Positions 11,985-25,406 are shown, counted from the stretch's first letter. The stretch is DNA of 64,000 bases from Hepsetus odoe (GCA_017165825.1 CM029370.1:16293081-16357080); one strand, 5' to 3'. Made by a program: numbers and translations. The notes: a model not told the origin generated them from the sequence alone.

Positions 11985-13735
11985 GAGACCTCAGTGATTT
12001 TGTTCATATAAATGAAAATGATATTCAAATGTCTGTCCTGCTGATGGGCATTAACAGGCCTGTACATTGATTCATATTTTAAAAGAAGCTACTGCCTTTG
12101 GTTTCTACTAAATGCAATAGTGTCACTGGATTTTACAGATATGCAAAAATGTTTAAGGTTTTTCTCAATATTTAAAATGGGCTGAATTGATTTGTTCATA
12201 TGTAGCACAATAATTTCAGACATGACCTCTTTATGCTCCTCATGGCCAGAAGGAGGTCAGTTCATTGATTTTAATATAAATGTGCTGCTCCAATCACAAG
12301 CAGGTAAAGGTTCTCTTTTGGCCTTGAGCAACATGTTAATGCACATAAAGATCACCAAATCTGAAGCTGCAGGGGTTTGCATTCAGCAAATTAGCCTGAA
12401 ACATGTGAAGTAGACATACTTCCTTAATCTACCCAGGCACAATTTTCAGTTTGCATTTCTTTTTCTTTTCCACTCCTTACATTTTTACATGTGCATCTGT
12501 AGTTTCTACAACTTTTTGATTTTCCAAACAGACTCTGAAGTGGTGTCTTCAACATCAAAGCAGGTTTTAACCTAAAAAGATGTGACAATAAGACCAGACG
12601 ATCCTTTGATATATTGACCAGTTCATATCGCACATGACTAACAAGCTGAAATGTTTTTACTGCATGTTTTCCATGACACAGAGCTGGTACAGAAGAAAGT
12701 GAAGCAGCAAACTTAATGTTGATGATCTCCATTGCCTTCTGTTGCATTAGAAATTTAAGTGGTGATGTTAGAATGGTTAAAGCCTAACCGTCTTTACATT
12801 TTTTTTTTTTACATTTACATGAAAAGCAGTTGAATCACTAATCACTGCTTCTACTTATTTGCCTGTTTTTTTTTCTCCTTTTTTCCTTTTCCCCTTCTCT
12901 CCCCTCTTCACAACTATCTATGCTTGAGTAACAGTTGTGTAATTTTGCCTCCTTGATTTAGTCGTCAACAGTAGGTAAAACTTTTGCATGTAGCTTTGGC
13001 ACAGCTGGGGCTTTAAATGTGATGCTAAAACTTGAAGGTGAGCAGTATTGTTTTGGTATTTTCTGATGGAATCAGTAATTATAAACCAAGTGGTTTAACT
13101 TTTGCTTGCTGTTGCTTAGCAACAGGGAGACATGCCACCAAATGCAGCCTTCGAAAAACACAGCAGTGTGAACCTGCAAGATAAACAGCATGGTGCATGG
13201 TGCCCCCCCGCTTCAGAAAGTGTGAATCCTTGCTCCATGCATCATTAAAAAAAGATTTTTTATTTATTTATTTAATTAATTAATTTTTTTGCAGATGACA
13301 GTGAGACCATTTTAGCAAGCTGGACAATAGGAATCAAGTCCTAAATATTTGCAATCATTAGGCTGGACGCAAGGTACAACGGAGTATTTACAGGACTTTT
13401 GTGTAAATGGCAAATATTTAATAATGCAGTTCAAGGTTCCATTTCATTGAGGGATGTTAGCTGCGATTTACATGATACTGTGCTGCTGAAAATACTCTTT
13501 TACATGTATTTAAATGTCCAGTCATCACTGTCAGTCTGCTGTAGAAGATGGACGACTGTTTGTCTGAGAGCTTTTCGCTGGATTCTCACTTCTGCTGCCT
13601 ATAATAATCCAGGATGACCTTGCTGTGTTTCCTGTATGCAGCTTATGTAGAAACTAGGTCTGAAGATCTAGCTACAGCTCATGTCTCATGAAACCAACAG
13701 TGCTTTTTCTCCAGACATCTAGAGTTTAAGTGAAT
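11985..13735. other. Gene-free stretch
   Basis: AT-rich unique sequence. It holds a T-run near 12800 and an imperfect TTTA/TTAA-rich tract at about 13250-13290. No exon, RNA gene or element is supported. Confidence 0.55.
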
Positions 13736-13964
13736 AAGTAAAAGTGACAGTTGTGAAACACAGCACAGCACACAGTGAGACGCAACAAAATGCTCTGCTT
13801 TTCATCCATACACACCACGCAGCAGGGCCCAGCTATTGAAAGGGCCCAGGGAGCAGTGAAGGGGATGGTACCTTGCTCAAGAGTACCTCAGGGCAACTTA
13901 CTGGACTGGGATTTGAACAAATTACCTTCTGGGGGCAATTCTCTAACCAATAAGCCGCTGCTGC
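13736..13964 (-). mobile_element. Minus-strand tRNA-derived SINE
   Basis: Read on the minus strand it starts with a head resembling GGCTTATTGGTTAGAGAAT (A-box region) and has a B-box-like GTTCAAATCCC. It then has GTTGCCCTGAGGTACTCTTG, CACTGCTCCCTGGGCC, TTTCAATAGC and CTGCTGCGTGG, and ends GTTTCACAACTGTCACTTTTA. All these blocks match the copy at 35289-35524 in the same order. It is nearly full length with scattered mutations. Confidence 0.8.
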
Positions 13965-14176
13965 TTATTTCTCTCTTGCACTCATTCTTTCTCTGTGATA
14001 AAATAGCAAGCCAGTGTGCCATTATACCGCAGCCCAATGCACAGCTGCTCCATTATATTCCAAACTATGTGAAACGAATCTGCTCGAATGGGTTGGGTGT
14101 CATCAGGGTCAACTGAGATGTAAACACAACACGACTGATCTAAAAACTGCCCTGATACCCATTTTAAGCATTCTGG

Positions 14177-14207
<31 letters not shown>

Positions 14208-16500
14208 GCTGTTCTTCAAATGTAATTCTGCAGTCAAACGCATTAAGTATATGCATCTACATTCTGTGGGACTCGAGTCTCTCAGTTTTGATGTTTAGAG
14301 AAGCGAGCTGTGAGGTATAAAATTAATACAGTTACTGATATTTCCAACTATATCTACAGCTTAAAACCTTAATGATAGCTTTACATTGCTGGAAAAAAAT
14401 AAACTTTCACCAGTTTTAGATGCTTTAAATCAGTTTTAAATTCAATTTGTGATTAGATGAAGGTGCAACTGTATTTCAAGAAGGGTTTAACTGTTTTTAG
14501 AGATGAAAGAGAGAACAAGGTTTGTTAAAATTAATACAGTAAGGTAATAAAACCAGATGCTTCCTTCGATAGTCAGTGTATGTACACATGCCAATCCTTT
14601 TGGGATGTGAAATTTTATCAAAGGATCCATCCTGATTTCAAGTTAACTTGCTTAGTCTGATACAGAATAGAGTTTAGTTTTTCTCCTGCAAGTAATAAAA
14701 TCCTAAACTTTTTTTGTACTTGTATTCCCAGAAATTGTTGCTTTATCAGCAAAATTCAACCTGATAATTTGTTGAGGAACAAAATAATCTGTGGAACCTT
14801 TAATTATGTGAAGGTTACCAGTATTGACCAATTGGACCAGTTTTAATTGCCCTTGAACACAAACACCTCCCATCCATACGGTCTTTTTAGGTATCCATCA
14901 CTTGATTATTCAACCCGCTTCATTAATCGGATTCGGCTCTGTTCTCCCTGTGGATGTTTTAATGCTATTGTAATCCTGCTGTAGATGTGGGTATCACCCA
15001 GCAGCCGACTCAAAGGCGTCCTGCAGGTCCTGTAGAGAAGCGCAGCACTCAGGACTGGCCTATTGTCTCCAAACTGTAATATAACACCCAGCCAGTGCCT
15101 CCTTATGAGAGCCCAGTCTTAATTAAGAGAGAGCGAGAGAGGGAGGATGGATCAGTGTGGCTAATTAATGCAGCGGATGCAGAGAGGAAAAAGTGTGTCC
15201 TTTAGTGAAGGGTGTGAAGCAGGGGACTAATTAGATAGTAATACATCAAACATTCAGGGAGATTTTGCAGCTTTCTGCTTTCTATGAGCAATGATGCACT
15301 GTTCGGGTGGTACAGTTAGAATTTTGTTGCAGTGTTGCGTTTATGTAAAGGTGCGCATTTTTGCAGGGTGTCGTTTTACACGATAACCCGAGATGTTTGT
15401 AAGAATTTGCAATATACACTCAGTGCTTCCAAAAAGTGAAGGAACTGTAGTTTCTCACATTTAATACTACAGAATGGTTTGGAGATGAATGTTAATGCAT
15501 TCACACGTTTTCCTCTCTTAATGTGGTCGCTAAAAGAGCATGCGCCACAGTGTTAGCATTAGCTTTAGCAATCTAGAGTGACTTTTCCTACACTCCACCC
15601 TTTTCATCTGACACGGCATCTTTCCAGTCTGTAGGAGTGGATGCTGTCTGTCTCTTACTAATGCGAACATGCTTTCCACAATCCTGCTCCAAGGGCCCCC
15701 ATCTTTTCACTGCACTCATACGTGTGATTGTGTGAATTATTTAGATATTTTTCTCTTTTTTTCACCCCACACACAGGGTGTGCAAACAAAGGGAAACAAT
15801 CTTTCAGCTTATCTGAATTAGAAATGAGACACCAGAGCAATCTACTCTGAAATGTAAAGAAAAACAAGAGCAAAGCTGTTGAATTTTAGTATACCAAATG
15901 TATACTACATTAAATTTGGTATTACACATCAGCAGTAAAAGTAGAATATTTTGGCCTCACTGCTGAGCTTTCCCTCTGCTGGAAGCTTCTCTGCCGTGTG
16001 CCTCTGCTTAACTTGCATCAAAACTCAGATGAAGCGTAGTGGAACATTACTATTGACATTTCAAATCATCCCGATGAAGGATGGAAAGAATTGGTAGGCC
16101 AGGCCTGAAACCCAAAGACCCATTTAGACCCTATTAATTGCTTATCGATTGTATATTGTGCAGTAATTCAGAAATGTATAATTTTCATGTTGGTCTATGC
16201 TTTGGGGCTGACAGAAGAGGCAATCTTTTATAAGTATTGAAGATATTGGATAGCAATATATTCATCTGAGTTCTAAGGTGAAGGGGAATGACCCCTGGCT
16301 TTCTTAGTGTTTAATATACCTGTGTATAGAAAACGATTCGTTATGGCATGGTAGAGAGGCAAGGATTAGTCAATTGTGGCATTAAATAAAACCCACAAGT
16401 GGATTTATATTGTTGCCATTTTGTCTAAAGAAGCACACTAATAGGTCTAATACTCTAGGTTTTACAGACAGTCGTGATTACAGGCTGAAATACTCTACAG
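13965..16500. other. Gene-free stretch
   Basis: It holds a 24-base T-run at 14178-14201 and a high-complexity stretch at about 15000-15215 with AATTAA/TTAATTAA-type homeodomain-like sites. The latter could be regulatory. No coding exon is supported. Confidence 0.55.
14178..14201. repeat. Poly-T run
   Basis: 24 consecutive T. It may mark the tail of an old minus-strand retroposon, but no element body is recognisable. Confidence 0.9.
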
Positions 16501-16664
16501 CAGTGGTGTCCAACTCCAGTCCTGGAAGGCTGGAGTCTAGCACAATTCTGCGATTTCCTTCCTTAAACACACATGGTTCACACTTAGTGGCGGGTGTAGT
16601 GAGAGTGTTTGAGGAGGGAAACTGTCAAGCTGTGGTGAACGTCGGCCCTCCGGGACTGGTTGAC
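16501..16664 (+). mobile_element. MITE-like DNA-transposon fragment
   Basis: It begins CAGTGGTGTCCAACTCCAGT, then CCTGGAAGGC. Near 16645-16658 the complementary GGCCCTCCGGGACTGG appears, as expected for the inner part of the opposite terminal repeat. The outer end of that right repeat is missing because the sequence runs directly into a SINE body. I infer a short non-autonomous DNA transposon of a type common in fish genomes. The superfamily is not assigned. Confidence 0.55.
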
Positions 16665-16845
16665 CAGTAGGTTGCCCTGAGATACCCTTGAGCAAGGTAC
16701 AGTCCCCATCGCTGCTCCCTGGGCGCTTTCAATAACTGGCCCCTGCTGCACGTGTGCATGGGTGAAATGCAGAGGTTGAATTTCGTTTTGTCGTGCTGTG
16801 CTGTGTTTCACAATGACGAGAATAGTCACTTTCACTTTTTGACTT
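16665..16845 (+). mobile_element. Headless SINE fused to MITE fragment
   Basis: It starts inside the SINE at GTAGGTTGCCCTGAG and continues through ATACCCTTGAGCAAGGTAC, GCTGCTCCCTGGGCGC, CCCCTGCTGCACGTGTGC, AAATGCAGAGGTTGAATTTC and TTTCACAATGACGAGAATAG to TCACTTTCACTTTT. The body is well preserved, but the tRNA-like head is absent. The preceding base belongs to the MITE-like repeat, so the junction is a deletion or recombination between the two elements. Confidence 0.8.
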
Positions 16846-17100
16846 TCAATAAGCTGAGTTATCAAATTACAAAAAAGAAATTGAACTGTGAATCTGTTGC
16901 AGCGTTGATGGATATTTAGTATGGAGTGTCTGCAGCTTGTGAATGTAATGAATTTATTTATTTATATTTGGTGTGCATGTATCGCAAGCAGCAGCATGTT
17001 GATTGAGTCAGGCTGACAGGAATCAGTACAATGTGTGATGCAGCCTGAAGTTGCCTGATAAACAAAGCAAATAGTGTTGGACCAGTCAAGTTCAGGGACC

Positions 17101-17122
17101 ACACACACACACACACACACAC
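17101..17122. repeat. (AC)11 microsatellite
   Basis: Eleven uninterrupted AC units. Confidence 0.95.
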
Positions 17123-20100
17123 AGAACTGATACCCAGCCAACGTAAGTGCTGCAGCACTGCTGTTGTCATCAATAGCAAATAGGAAAGTGCTTTAAATGC
17201 TGTGTCTGAATAGTTGTTTAACATGGCTTAAGATTACTTTATAAGAGCCCGGAACAAATCAGGGCCATATGGAGATGCACAGTGTTTGCTGAAACCTTCA
17301 GGAGAGGAAAGTAATCTATTTTAAAGCGAATTCTCATCATCGCAAAGTCAGATTCTGGCACTTTGCTACATACACTGCAAGACTATTTTGCTTTACAACA
17401 AAGTGCTACAGAAGCTCCGTTCCTCAGTCAAGGCATATCACAATCACACTTCAGATCTCTATTACTACCAAAGTAACCTGCTTTCCCGTAGCTGTTTCTC
17501 TCCCTGTCGCGCTCTCGTTCGCTCCATCTTCATCTACCTCTTGTCATCTTACAGCCGCAAACAAGTTTTCTACCCCTCGCAGACATTTTTTAAAACTCTC
17601 TTAGTGCCACTCACATGCACACGCAGTGTATGAAGAGTTACTGCAATATATACACACCCCCAGTATTTGATAATAAACACTTATCCTATCAAACTTCATA
17701 TTATGCCTGTATTGCTGCCAGAGGCTTCACTCTAAACCGATTGAAAAGGCCTCTATACGCCTGTAAAGCTCTGCTTTAGTCCCGTCGTCACAAAACGGCA
17801 GTTCTGCGCTTTTCATTTGCCGTCACAAGGGGAAGTGGGGTGGCTAAAAGCAATTCCTTTCCTCTTATCTCGGGCCCTCTCTGCCTGCCTAAGTGGAGCT
17901 GACACTTCAACACAAGCTGTCGGAGAGGCCGAGGAGAACAGCTCAGCAGGGAGAAGGGCTGGAATGTGTGTGCGTGCACTACCTAACTGCTATTCTGAGA
18001 TTATCCTTCACCTCTGAGGTGCTTAGGCGGCAAAATTCTCAAATGAAGTTTGCATTCATGGCACAGTTGTTTGTGTCTATCATTACATAGTTCAAGGATA
18101 CTACGTCATATTTGCAACATCTACTTGGGTGCGTGTAGGCAAAGGCCTTTGTCTTTTATCGAGCAGTGTATGTTGAAGGTGTATTGACATTGTTTCAGCA
18201 TCCTCACAATTGACCAATTCTCAAAATAAACTGTGACCAAATTGTCAAGAACAAGCATTGAAAGACTTTTTTTTTGAGTAATTGGTTGGTTATAAAAATC
18301 TTTTTATTTATTTTATATTTTTTCTGCTGTAAAATATTGGAACTGTCTGTTGGCATTTCATGAGGTGGCGAGCTTAAGGGTATAATTAGTTAAAGTTTAT
18401 AAGTCGACTGTATTGCTAAGTGTCCACTGAGAAACAAAACACCACAGTCAAAACGAACATTCTTCGTGATTGTCCTATCAGATTTAATTTGTAAAAACTG
18501 TTCACTGTTGATGGTGAAACCTGATTTATTGACCATCTACATTTTAATTCATCTGTCCAATTTATTTATTTCCAAACAGCACCAAGACTTGCATGCGCAC
18601 TTAACCAATATTTAAAAAAATACTCTGAGCTATGCAATTATTTTTCACATTTCTTCAGAAAGAAAATGAGCCAGTTTAGTGAATTACTCAGTACCCTAGA
18701 ATGCTTAGAGGCCTCAGGAGTGAAGTATTCCCAGCACTCCAGAACAGTGTTCCACTGTGGAAAGTCTGAAACAGCAGCACCACCTGTCCAATAACGGGCT
18801 GCCCTGCCAGCGAGGGTTGTTTTCCTGTCTTCAGCTACTGTTGATCCACCCCAGCAGGGAGGTGCTTCACATGATCGACTGGGACAGATGGATTTACATA
18901 TTCATAAATCCTTAAGTATGGAAAATTATGTTAAAGAAAACTCTTCTCTCCTTCGACCATATGGTGGACAGTTCCTCCAGATCAGGAGTTTGGGGCTGCT
19001 TTGATTTTTTCTGTCACGTGTGTAGATGCAGGTGGCAAGTCAACTGTTTAGACTGGGGGATGAGGGTGGGTTGATGGAGAGCAATGTGAAAACTGAGTAC
19101 AGCTCTGTCAGACAGAACATGAGTTCAGTTCAACTTCCTGTCACTCTTGATAAGCAGGAAATGGTACCGAGGGGTGGGAGCTGTAGGGGGTTGTTGAAGG
19201 GGTGGAGGTTATGGATGGAAGCTGTTTTGCTTGCGCTGCTCTGGTGGCTGACTGATGGAGAAAGAGTGAGGCAGTACATCAGTGTCTCAGCCTGAGATGC
19301 CAGCAGACACGCTATGGATGAAATGAATGGATGCGTGAAGTGTGTGTCAGAAGTTTGAACAAAGTGTCCTTTTAGTTTAATCTTATAGCAGAGTTCAGAA
19401 GTTCTCCAAGTATCTGATGAAGGCCTGACAATAGAAACTCCAGTAAATAGTGTTGAAAATGAATTATCTTTTATATGTGGATTATGTCAGTGTTGCTGAC
19501 CTTCAGATAGAAAGAAATCTTTGTTCAAATGGAGTCTGAAACACTTGAGCTTGTTCACTGTTTGTTCTTGATTTTTTTTTCTCATTTTTTCATATTTGTT
19601 GTTCTTCATCATGCTAGGTCATCGGCTAATGCTGCTTATTCAAAACTAGGCAAAGGCAGGTTGATCCAGGGTGTGTGAATTTACCCACATCTTGCTCTTT
19701 AAAAATTAAACTTTTCTCCACTCAGCTTCCTCAAAAAAGAAACAAGCAAATTTGCTTTAAAAACTCTTAAACATGAGGTTATTTATAATGAAGATACTTT
19801 TAAATGATGGTTCTGAAAAAAAAAAAGACAAAACAAAAAACAAACTCAAAGCTCTTTAGGAATGAAGTGGCCATTTCTTATTTCAAAGAAACTAAAGTTT
19901 TTTGAACTAGACCTAGTTATTATACAGGCGTTCTTGACCTAGCTTTGACTGCATGCAGGCATAAGGATACTAGCAATTCTCCAACATCTAGTGTAAAGCC
20001 TTGCTGAAGTCAAAGAGGCTGTGAATGAACCAAGCTTTGAGCTTAAATGTAGATAGTGTTAACTTTGGCATGTGTAACTCTGAAGTAAAGAAGGCTTGGT

Positions 20101-21823
20101 ATTAGCCGACACTTACTAACTATTCCTGTCCTTGCATCACTGAATCTCCTTATTCTTCTGGTGTGTTGGCTGGTACTGTATTCGTTTAATTTTGAGTTTA
20201 AAACAGAAGTGCTTTTTCATATAGCTGTAATGACGAGGGGCCACTGCAGACCACTTGGTCAGCTGTACTAAAAGACTTCATTACACTCTTTTATTGACCC
20301 CCTAGATTGCTGGTCCAAATATGTGCACTTTCATTTTCCTGAAATGTAATGCATTTTCCTCTATTCTGGGTGTTCATTTGAAGGAAGGTGGGTTTTGAAT
20401 AGACTTTCCTCATTACTTTTCTAACCTGAGCAGCAGAGATAAGTCTCATAATGATGGACGAATTATGCTGAGAAAGAGTGGAGTGAATGAGGAAATTTGT
20501 ACGAAGTTAGCAGAGGCAGTGCATTTAAAACAAGGGTGCTACTGTTTAGCATCTAATGATTGAAGTATTCCTGGAAAAACTGTTTTACATTATGAACTGT
20601 TTGTCAGAGGGTTCCTCAGAGATTTTTATTTTTTGCATGTCTTTCAGTGCAGATTAAACATGAAGGTAAATATCTGCTTAATGTAAGCATTTAAATATGA
20701 ATTGAAGGTAGTTTTAACTTCCATGGTAGTCATCTTCATTTTGCTTGGTTCCTCTGGCTGTATCAGAAGGGCAGAGAACAGACACGTACAAACTAGTGAC
20801 TAGTTTAGAGAAATGGCTCAGCTGGTCTCAAGCTTTCAACTCCCCGGAACAAATGAGTAACTGTCTTGTCTTTGTTCCCTCTTGCTACTGAGAACTGTAT
20901 AATGGATCTCGTTCACGTGTTCTTTCTGCTACTTTGCCTTTCATTCACTACTGGGAAGTTCCTTGTCTAACAGTAGGATTTGCGTTTTCTCCCCTTGAAA
21001 TATCCTATTATAAGCAATATGGCAGATTAGCGAAGAAGACGCTTGCCCTCTGAGCTGTTAGTGCTCTGATCCAGCATTGTATAATTGTCATAATAGAAAG
21101 CTGCTGTTGAACGCTACAGCACCCCCCCACCCCCAACAACCCAACCACCCAAACTTTGTCTTTCTTGTTTCTTTCCCTATATTGTAATATTGAAATTTGC
21201 CCAGAACCAAAATGCTTATTTATTTTCACCCTCCCCTCAAAAATCCATTTTAGCTGAGTGCTTCAAATTTCCCCGGAGGTGAGGAGTGATTGCTGGGCTG
21301 GACATAGATGAATTATACATGAGGCCTCCCACCCTCTCCACCCCTGCCTCTCTCTCGTGCACTCTCTCATTTGCACTATCTCACTCTCTCCCAGTGAGAG
21401 AGAGAGAAAGAAGGAGAAAAATGCTAATACATGTGTCCATAAAGAAATAAGCAGTGAAAGTGACAGCTATGATGAAGTGTTGTGCTCTCCTTCTGAGCCC
21501 AAATCAGATTCTGGAACTTTGTTTCTGCTCTTTCTATGCTTATTGTCCTGCTGCAGGCACACGATAGTCTATTTTCATTCTACTTTGAGTAATTACAGAG
21601 ACATGCTTAAGTTAATGGTAGTAAACCAGTCCGGTGGTTTCAGATAATCAGTCTGGAAGATGAAATAAAAAAAATAAATAATTGAGTCCAGAATGGCGCA
21701 TGAAGATCATAAAGATCCTCAGATCAGTGGGAAAACTATAATTTTAAACTGATCATATTTCAGCAGCTAATAATATCTTGTCATAGTCTTTTATGTCCCA
21801 ATTTTGAAAACACAAGCATGGGG

Positions 21824-21824
<1 letters not shown>

Positions 21825-21854
<30 letters not shown>
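21825..21854. repeat. (TG)n(AG)n compound microsatellite
   Basis: A TG run passes directly into an AG run, followed by degenerate GTGAGTGA. Confidence 0.9.
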
Positions 21855-23597
21855 TGAGTGATTGTTTTGTGGGTGTGTGTTCTGACAGATGGCTGGATGT
21901 GGTTGGCTTGAGGAAACAGATTTGTTACATGGAGAGCGTGCCATCCTCATTGTGAATAAAGCAGATAAATAATTTAGCTTGCATGCATTATGCACAGGGG
22001 GGAAACACCTTGGAATGTTCCACTTTAATTAGGCAAAAATGGCCAACGGTTGCTTGGAAATGCACTGAAGCAGTGCTGGAGTCCAGGACTTGCACACAAA
22101 GTTGTTTGGATCTGAAATATTTTTCTTGTCTGGATGTTGCCCACACAGTTAACTACACATGATCGATCTGCAGGACAGCCACGAGGGAGAGAGAAAGCAT
22201 TTTTATTTATTTTTTTTTGCTTTGAGACTTTCTTTTAGGCCTGTGATGACCTTTGACCCAATCACAGAGCGGTCAGCTGTGTTTTGCTGGAGAGAGAGGC
22301 AGTGACTCAGATGTTCCCACCCCCCAATGTTGCTAAGTAACAGAGACCTGGCCTCAAAACATGCTCAATCCAGCTTTCTGCATTACCTGCCTTGCACACC
22401 CTGGAGAGGTGTAGGAGGGAGAGATGCAGGGGTGAGGGAAGGAAAGAAAAGAAAAGGAGACATTCAGGCACAAAAAGGGAGAGTGAAGAGAATGGGAGAG
22501 GGGAGGGATTTTTGCTGGTTTAGAGATTGAAATGAAGCATGGCTGAAGCTTGATGGAGTGATTTCCAGAGCCTTAGTCCATAAGAGTGAGCCAAAGAAAA
22601 GGCTAAAGGAGAAAGTGGAAGTGCATGGCAAATTCAGAGCTCCAAAATGCACGAAGATTGAAAAAGGGGCTCAAAGGTGGTTGTGAGAAAGAGAACATTC
22701 TGACACAGCCTGTTTTACAAAGACATTTCGGTGGTGTTTGATATTTTTGTCAAAAATGCACCTCCATTTTTCACAAGTTGCCTGTCAGTAAAGGCTTTGT
22801 TCTTGTTGGATTATGCTCACTTGTCCTGAATCAGTGAACTTTGGACATATTCTATTGTAACCTTACATCAGCCAGGAATAAACAGGCTGGGATCTCACTG
22901 ATATTAATGTTGAACATAATTAAGTGGAAACTAATCACAACTGCCAGGTCCTAACTGGAGCGGTCTATTGTCAAAGTGTTTGTTATTGCATTACTTTAAT
23001 TTCTTTTGCTGTTGCTAAGAAACTGAACATGTCAAGAAACCTAGCAGGGGTTTGATGTGGCAAGTTGATTTCATACCATTATAAATGTTTTAAAGTTGCT
23101 GTGGGCTGGAGAACATACCTTTTCAGCACTGTTGTATTTCATGTGACGTGTCTGCTATGCCCATCCCATTGAAAACTTGGACTGCCTGCTGAATGCAGCA
23201 TACACAGTAGCCAAGTGGGAACCATCCAATCCAATTATCCAATCTGCCCTGCATCTCTTTAGACTGTGGGATTAAACCAAAGCATGTTAACAAATGAATC
23301 ATGTTTAAGATAATCGGTAGGAAGCTTTAAAGTCTAGGAAAAATATCCCAAAACGGAGCAAACTGATATTGAGAATGTTTAAAGTAGATATAATCTTTTC
23401 CCATTTCAGTTCTGTACATTATAAAGGCAAATCAGTCATTTAATATTTTTTCCAGAAATGCTGAAAACATCTGATAGATAACTGATAACTGATTTCACTC
23501 AGATTCCTTTATGAATATTGTCAGCAGAATGTCTCACCTTTGCCAGCCGAGAGTCCCAATACTAAGCATTCTTAGGCTACATTTATTTCATTGCTTT

Positions 23598-23607
23598 ATA
23601 ATATGCA
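23598..23607. repeat. Target-site duplication, left copy (RTE copy 2)
   Basis: ATAATATGCA, identical to 24349-24358. Confidence 0.75.
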
Positions 23608-24348
23608 ATTTGGACTTGCAGAAAACATATGACTGGGTGCCTAGAGAGGAGTTGTGGTTTTGTATGAGGAAGTCAGGTGTTATAGTAAGTATGTGAGAGT
23701 AGTTCAGGATATGTACGATGGCAGTGTAACAGTGGTGAGATCTGCGGTGGGAGTGATGGATGCATTTAAGGTAGAGGTTGGATTACATCAAGGATCAGCG
23801 CTGAGCCCCTTCTTGTTTGCAATAGTAATGGAAAGGCTGACAGACAAAGACAGGAGTCTTCGTGGACGATGATGTTTGCTGATGATATTGTAATCTGCAG
23901 TGAGAGTAGGGAGCAGCTTGAGGAGAACCTGGAGAGATGGAGATGGAGAAAGTTGGAGACAGTGGCACTGACGAAAAGACAGGAGGCGGAGCTGGAGGTA
24001 TAAGTTAAAGATGCTGAGGATGGACAGGGTTAGAAATAAGTATATTAGAGGGACAGCTCAGGTTGGACGTCTTGGAAACAAGGTTAGAGAAGCAAGGTTG
24101 CATTGGTTTGGACATGTCCAGAGGAGAAATGAGGATTATATCGGAAGGGGGATGTTGAAGATGGAGTTGCCAGGAAAGAGGAGAAGAGGAAGACCAAAGA
24201 AGAGGTTTATGGACGTGGTGAGAGAGGACATGCAGGTGGTGGGTTTGAAGCAGGAAGATGCAGAGGACCGGAAGAAATGAAGGTGGTTGATCTGCTGTGG
24301 CAACCCCTAAACGGGAGCAGCTGAAAGAAGAAGAAAGAAAGAAAGAAG
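23608..24348 (+). mobile_element. RTE-type LINE copy, 5'-truncated and internally deleted
   Basis: A 741-bp plus-strand insertion flanked by the 10-bp duplication ATAATATGCA (23598-23607 and 24349-24358). It starts inside the reverse-transcriptase domain and ends in a GAA/GAAA-rich tail at about 24325-24348, like the copy at 11251-11695. Between the palm-domain motif and the C-terminal region a block is missing near 23945-23955. The element is therefore both 5'-truncated and internally deleted. Confidence 0.87.
23609..24280 (+). pseudogene. RTE reverse-transcriptase remnant
   Basis: Fragments in shifting frames read DLQKTYDWVPREELW (23611 onward), GLHQGSALSPFLFAIVMERL (about 23779-23838) and MFADDIVICSESREQLEENL (from 23872). 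The FADD at 23875-23886 is the catalytic Asp-Asp of the reverse-transcriptase palm. After ERW the text jumps to LETVALTKRQEAELE, skipping the segment that normally connects the palm/thumb to the C-terminus. It ends with the same RNKYIRG, WFGHVQRRNEDYI and RFMDVVREDMQVVG motifs as the 11.3-kb copy. Frameshifts near 23690 and 23870 and the internal deletion make it non-functional. The endonuclease domain is absent. Confidence 0.87.
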
Positions 24349-24358
24349 ATAATATGCA
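24349..24358. repeat. Target-site duplication, right copy (RTE copy 2)
   Basis: ATAATATGCA, identical to 23598-23607. Confidence 0.75.
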
Positions 24359-25058
24359 TGTCCTCTGTTTCCTCTTTTTGTATCCCTGTGCTGTATTCAT
24401 TGTCTTCAGCAATGTCTCATACATACATATAGTCCTTTGTCTCCTTGTTTCTTGCATCTGTATCCTTTTGCCCTTTGTGACAGATTTTCTTCAAGAAAAA
24501 TGACAGACAAGGTTCAAGAAGGAGAACTGATTATGCAGCAGTAGGTGTATGAATTCAGTCTGTATTATATCACCTGAATTTCCATGGCAGTGGCTATATG
24601 TATCTAGGATATGTTGGTGAATATGCAAGTGAACATAGCCTTTTGGAGAAGATAGTTTTTTTTTCTTAAGGTCAGAAGTGGGCCCAAATTTAAGATGAAA
24701 ACTTTCAAAAACTCCCTTTCCCTTACTAACTTGAATCTTTAGACAGCCACAACTGTCACAATTTATTAACAGCCCTCACTCCACCCACCTCTCTGCGGAG
24801 CAGCAACAGCCTATGAATTAATCAGGGAAGAGAATCAAACCATAAATTCAGAATAATTTGGTGTCCTCAGACTTTTGACAGGTGGTGTGGTGGTTGGCGT
24901 GGGGGTGCTTGTCCCCCTTTTGTCTCTATAGAACACAATATTCTAATAAACCGCCTCTACTTGTTTGCATACCATGTCCTTGAATTAAAGTTTTGTTAAA
25001 TGAGTTGGAAAATATAATGGAAGTAGAAATAGGGAACCCCTTTAGCTTTTCTCTTCTT

Positions 25059-25081
25059 ACACACACACACACACACACACA
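25059..25081. repeat. (AC)n microsatellite
   Basis: About 23 bases of alternating A and C. Confidence 0.93.
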
Positions 25082-25406
25082 GCGTGAAAGTTTTGCCTCC
25101 GTGTTGGCACTAATACAGTATCAGTCAGCCTGTCTGGTGCCTGGAAGAGGTTTCATATTGCGCTAAAGGACAGGGATTAGAGCACTGAGCCTGGATTACA
25201 AGCTACCTAACATACTCTACCACAACTGTATGGATTGAGCCAGTCTGCTGGGATCTGTCTGCCTGTGTGCATTCATGGGCTTATTTACTTGCATGTTAAA
25301 GTCCTATTATTTATGTAAGCTATTAATCAGTGCAACATTTTCCCTAGAGTTTCAAAGGACTTCTTAGTGTAGCTTTATGATGAGGGTTGTTAAAGTAAAC
25401 TATTTA

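Larger units (their letters stand above)
16846..23597. other. Long gene-free stretch
   Basis: Unique non-coding sequence with an (AC)11 microsatellite (17101-17122), a TG/AG compound microsatellite (21825-21854) and short homopolymers. Several open frames of 60-96 codons occur, none with a recognisable domain or good splice signals. The relatively GC-rich stretch at 17820-17980 may be conserved, but I cannot show it. Confidence 0.55.

Noticed and set aside
24005..24457. 150-codon open frame on the minus strand
   Set aside because: It is antisense to the RTE LINE coding remnant and its Ser/Leu-rich character follows from that.
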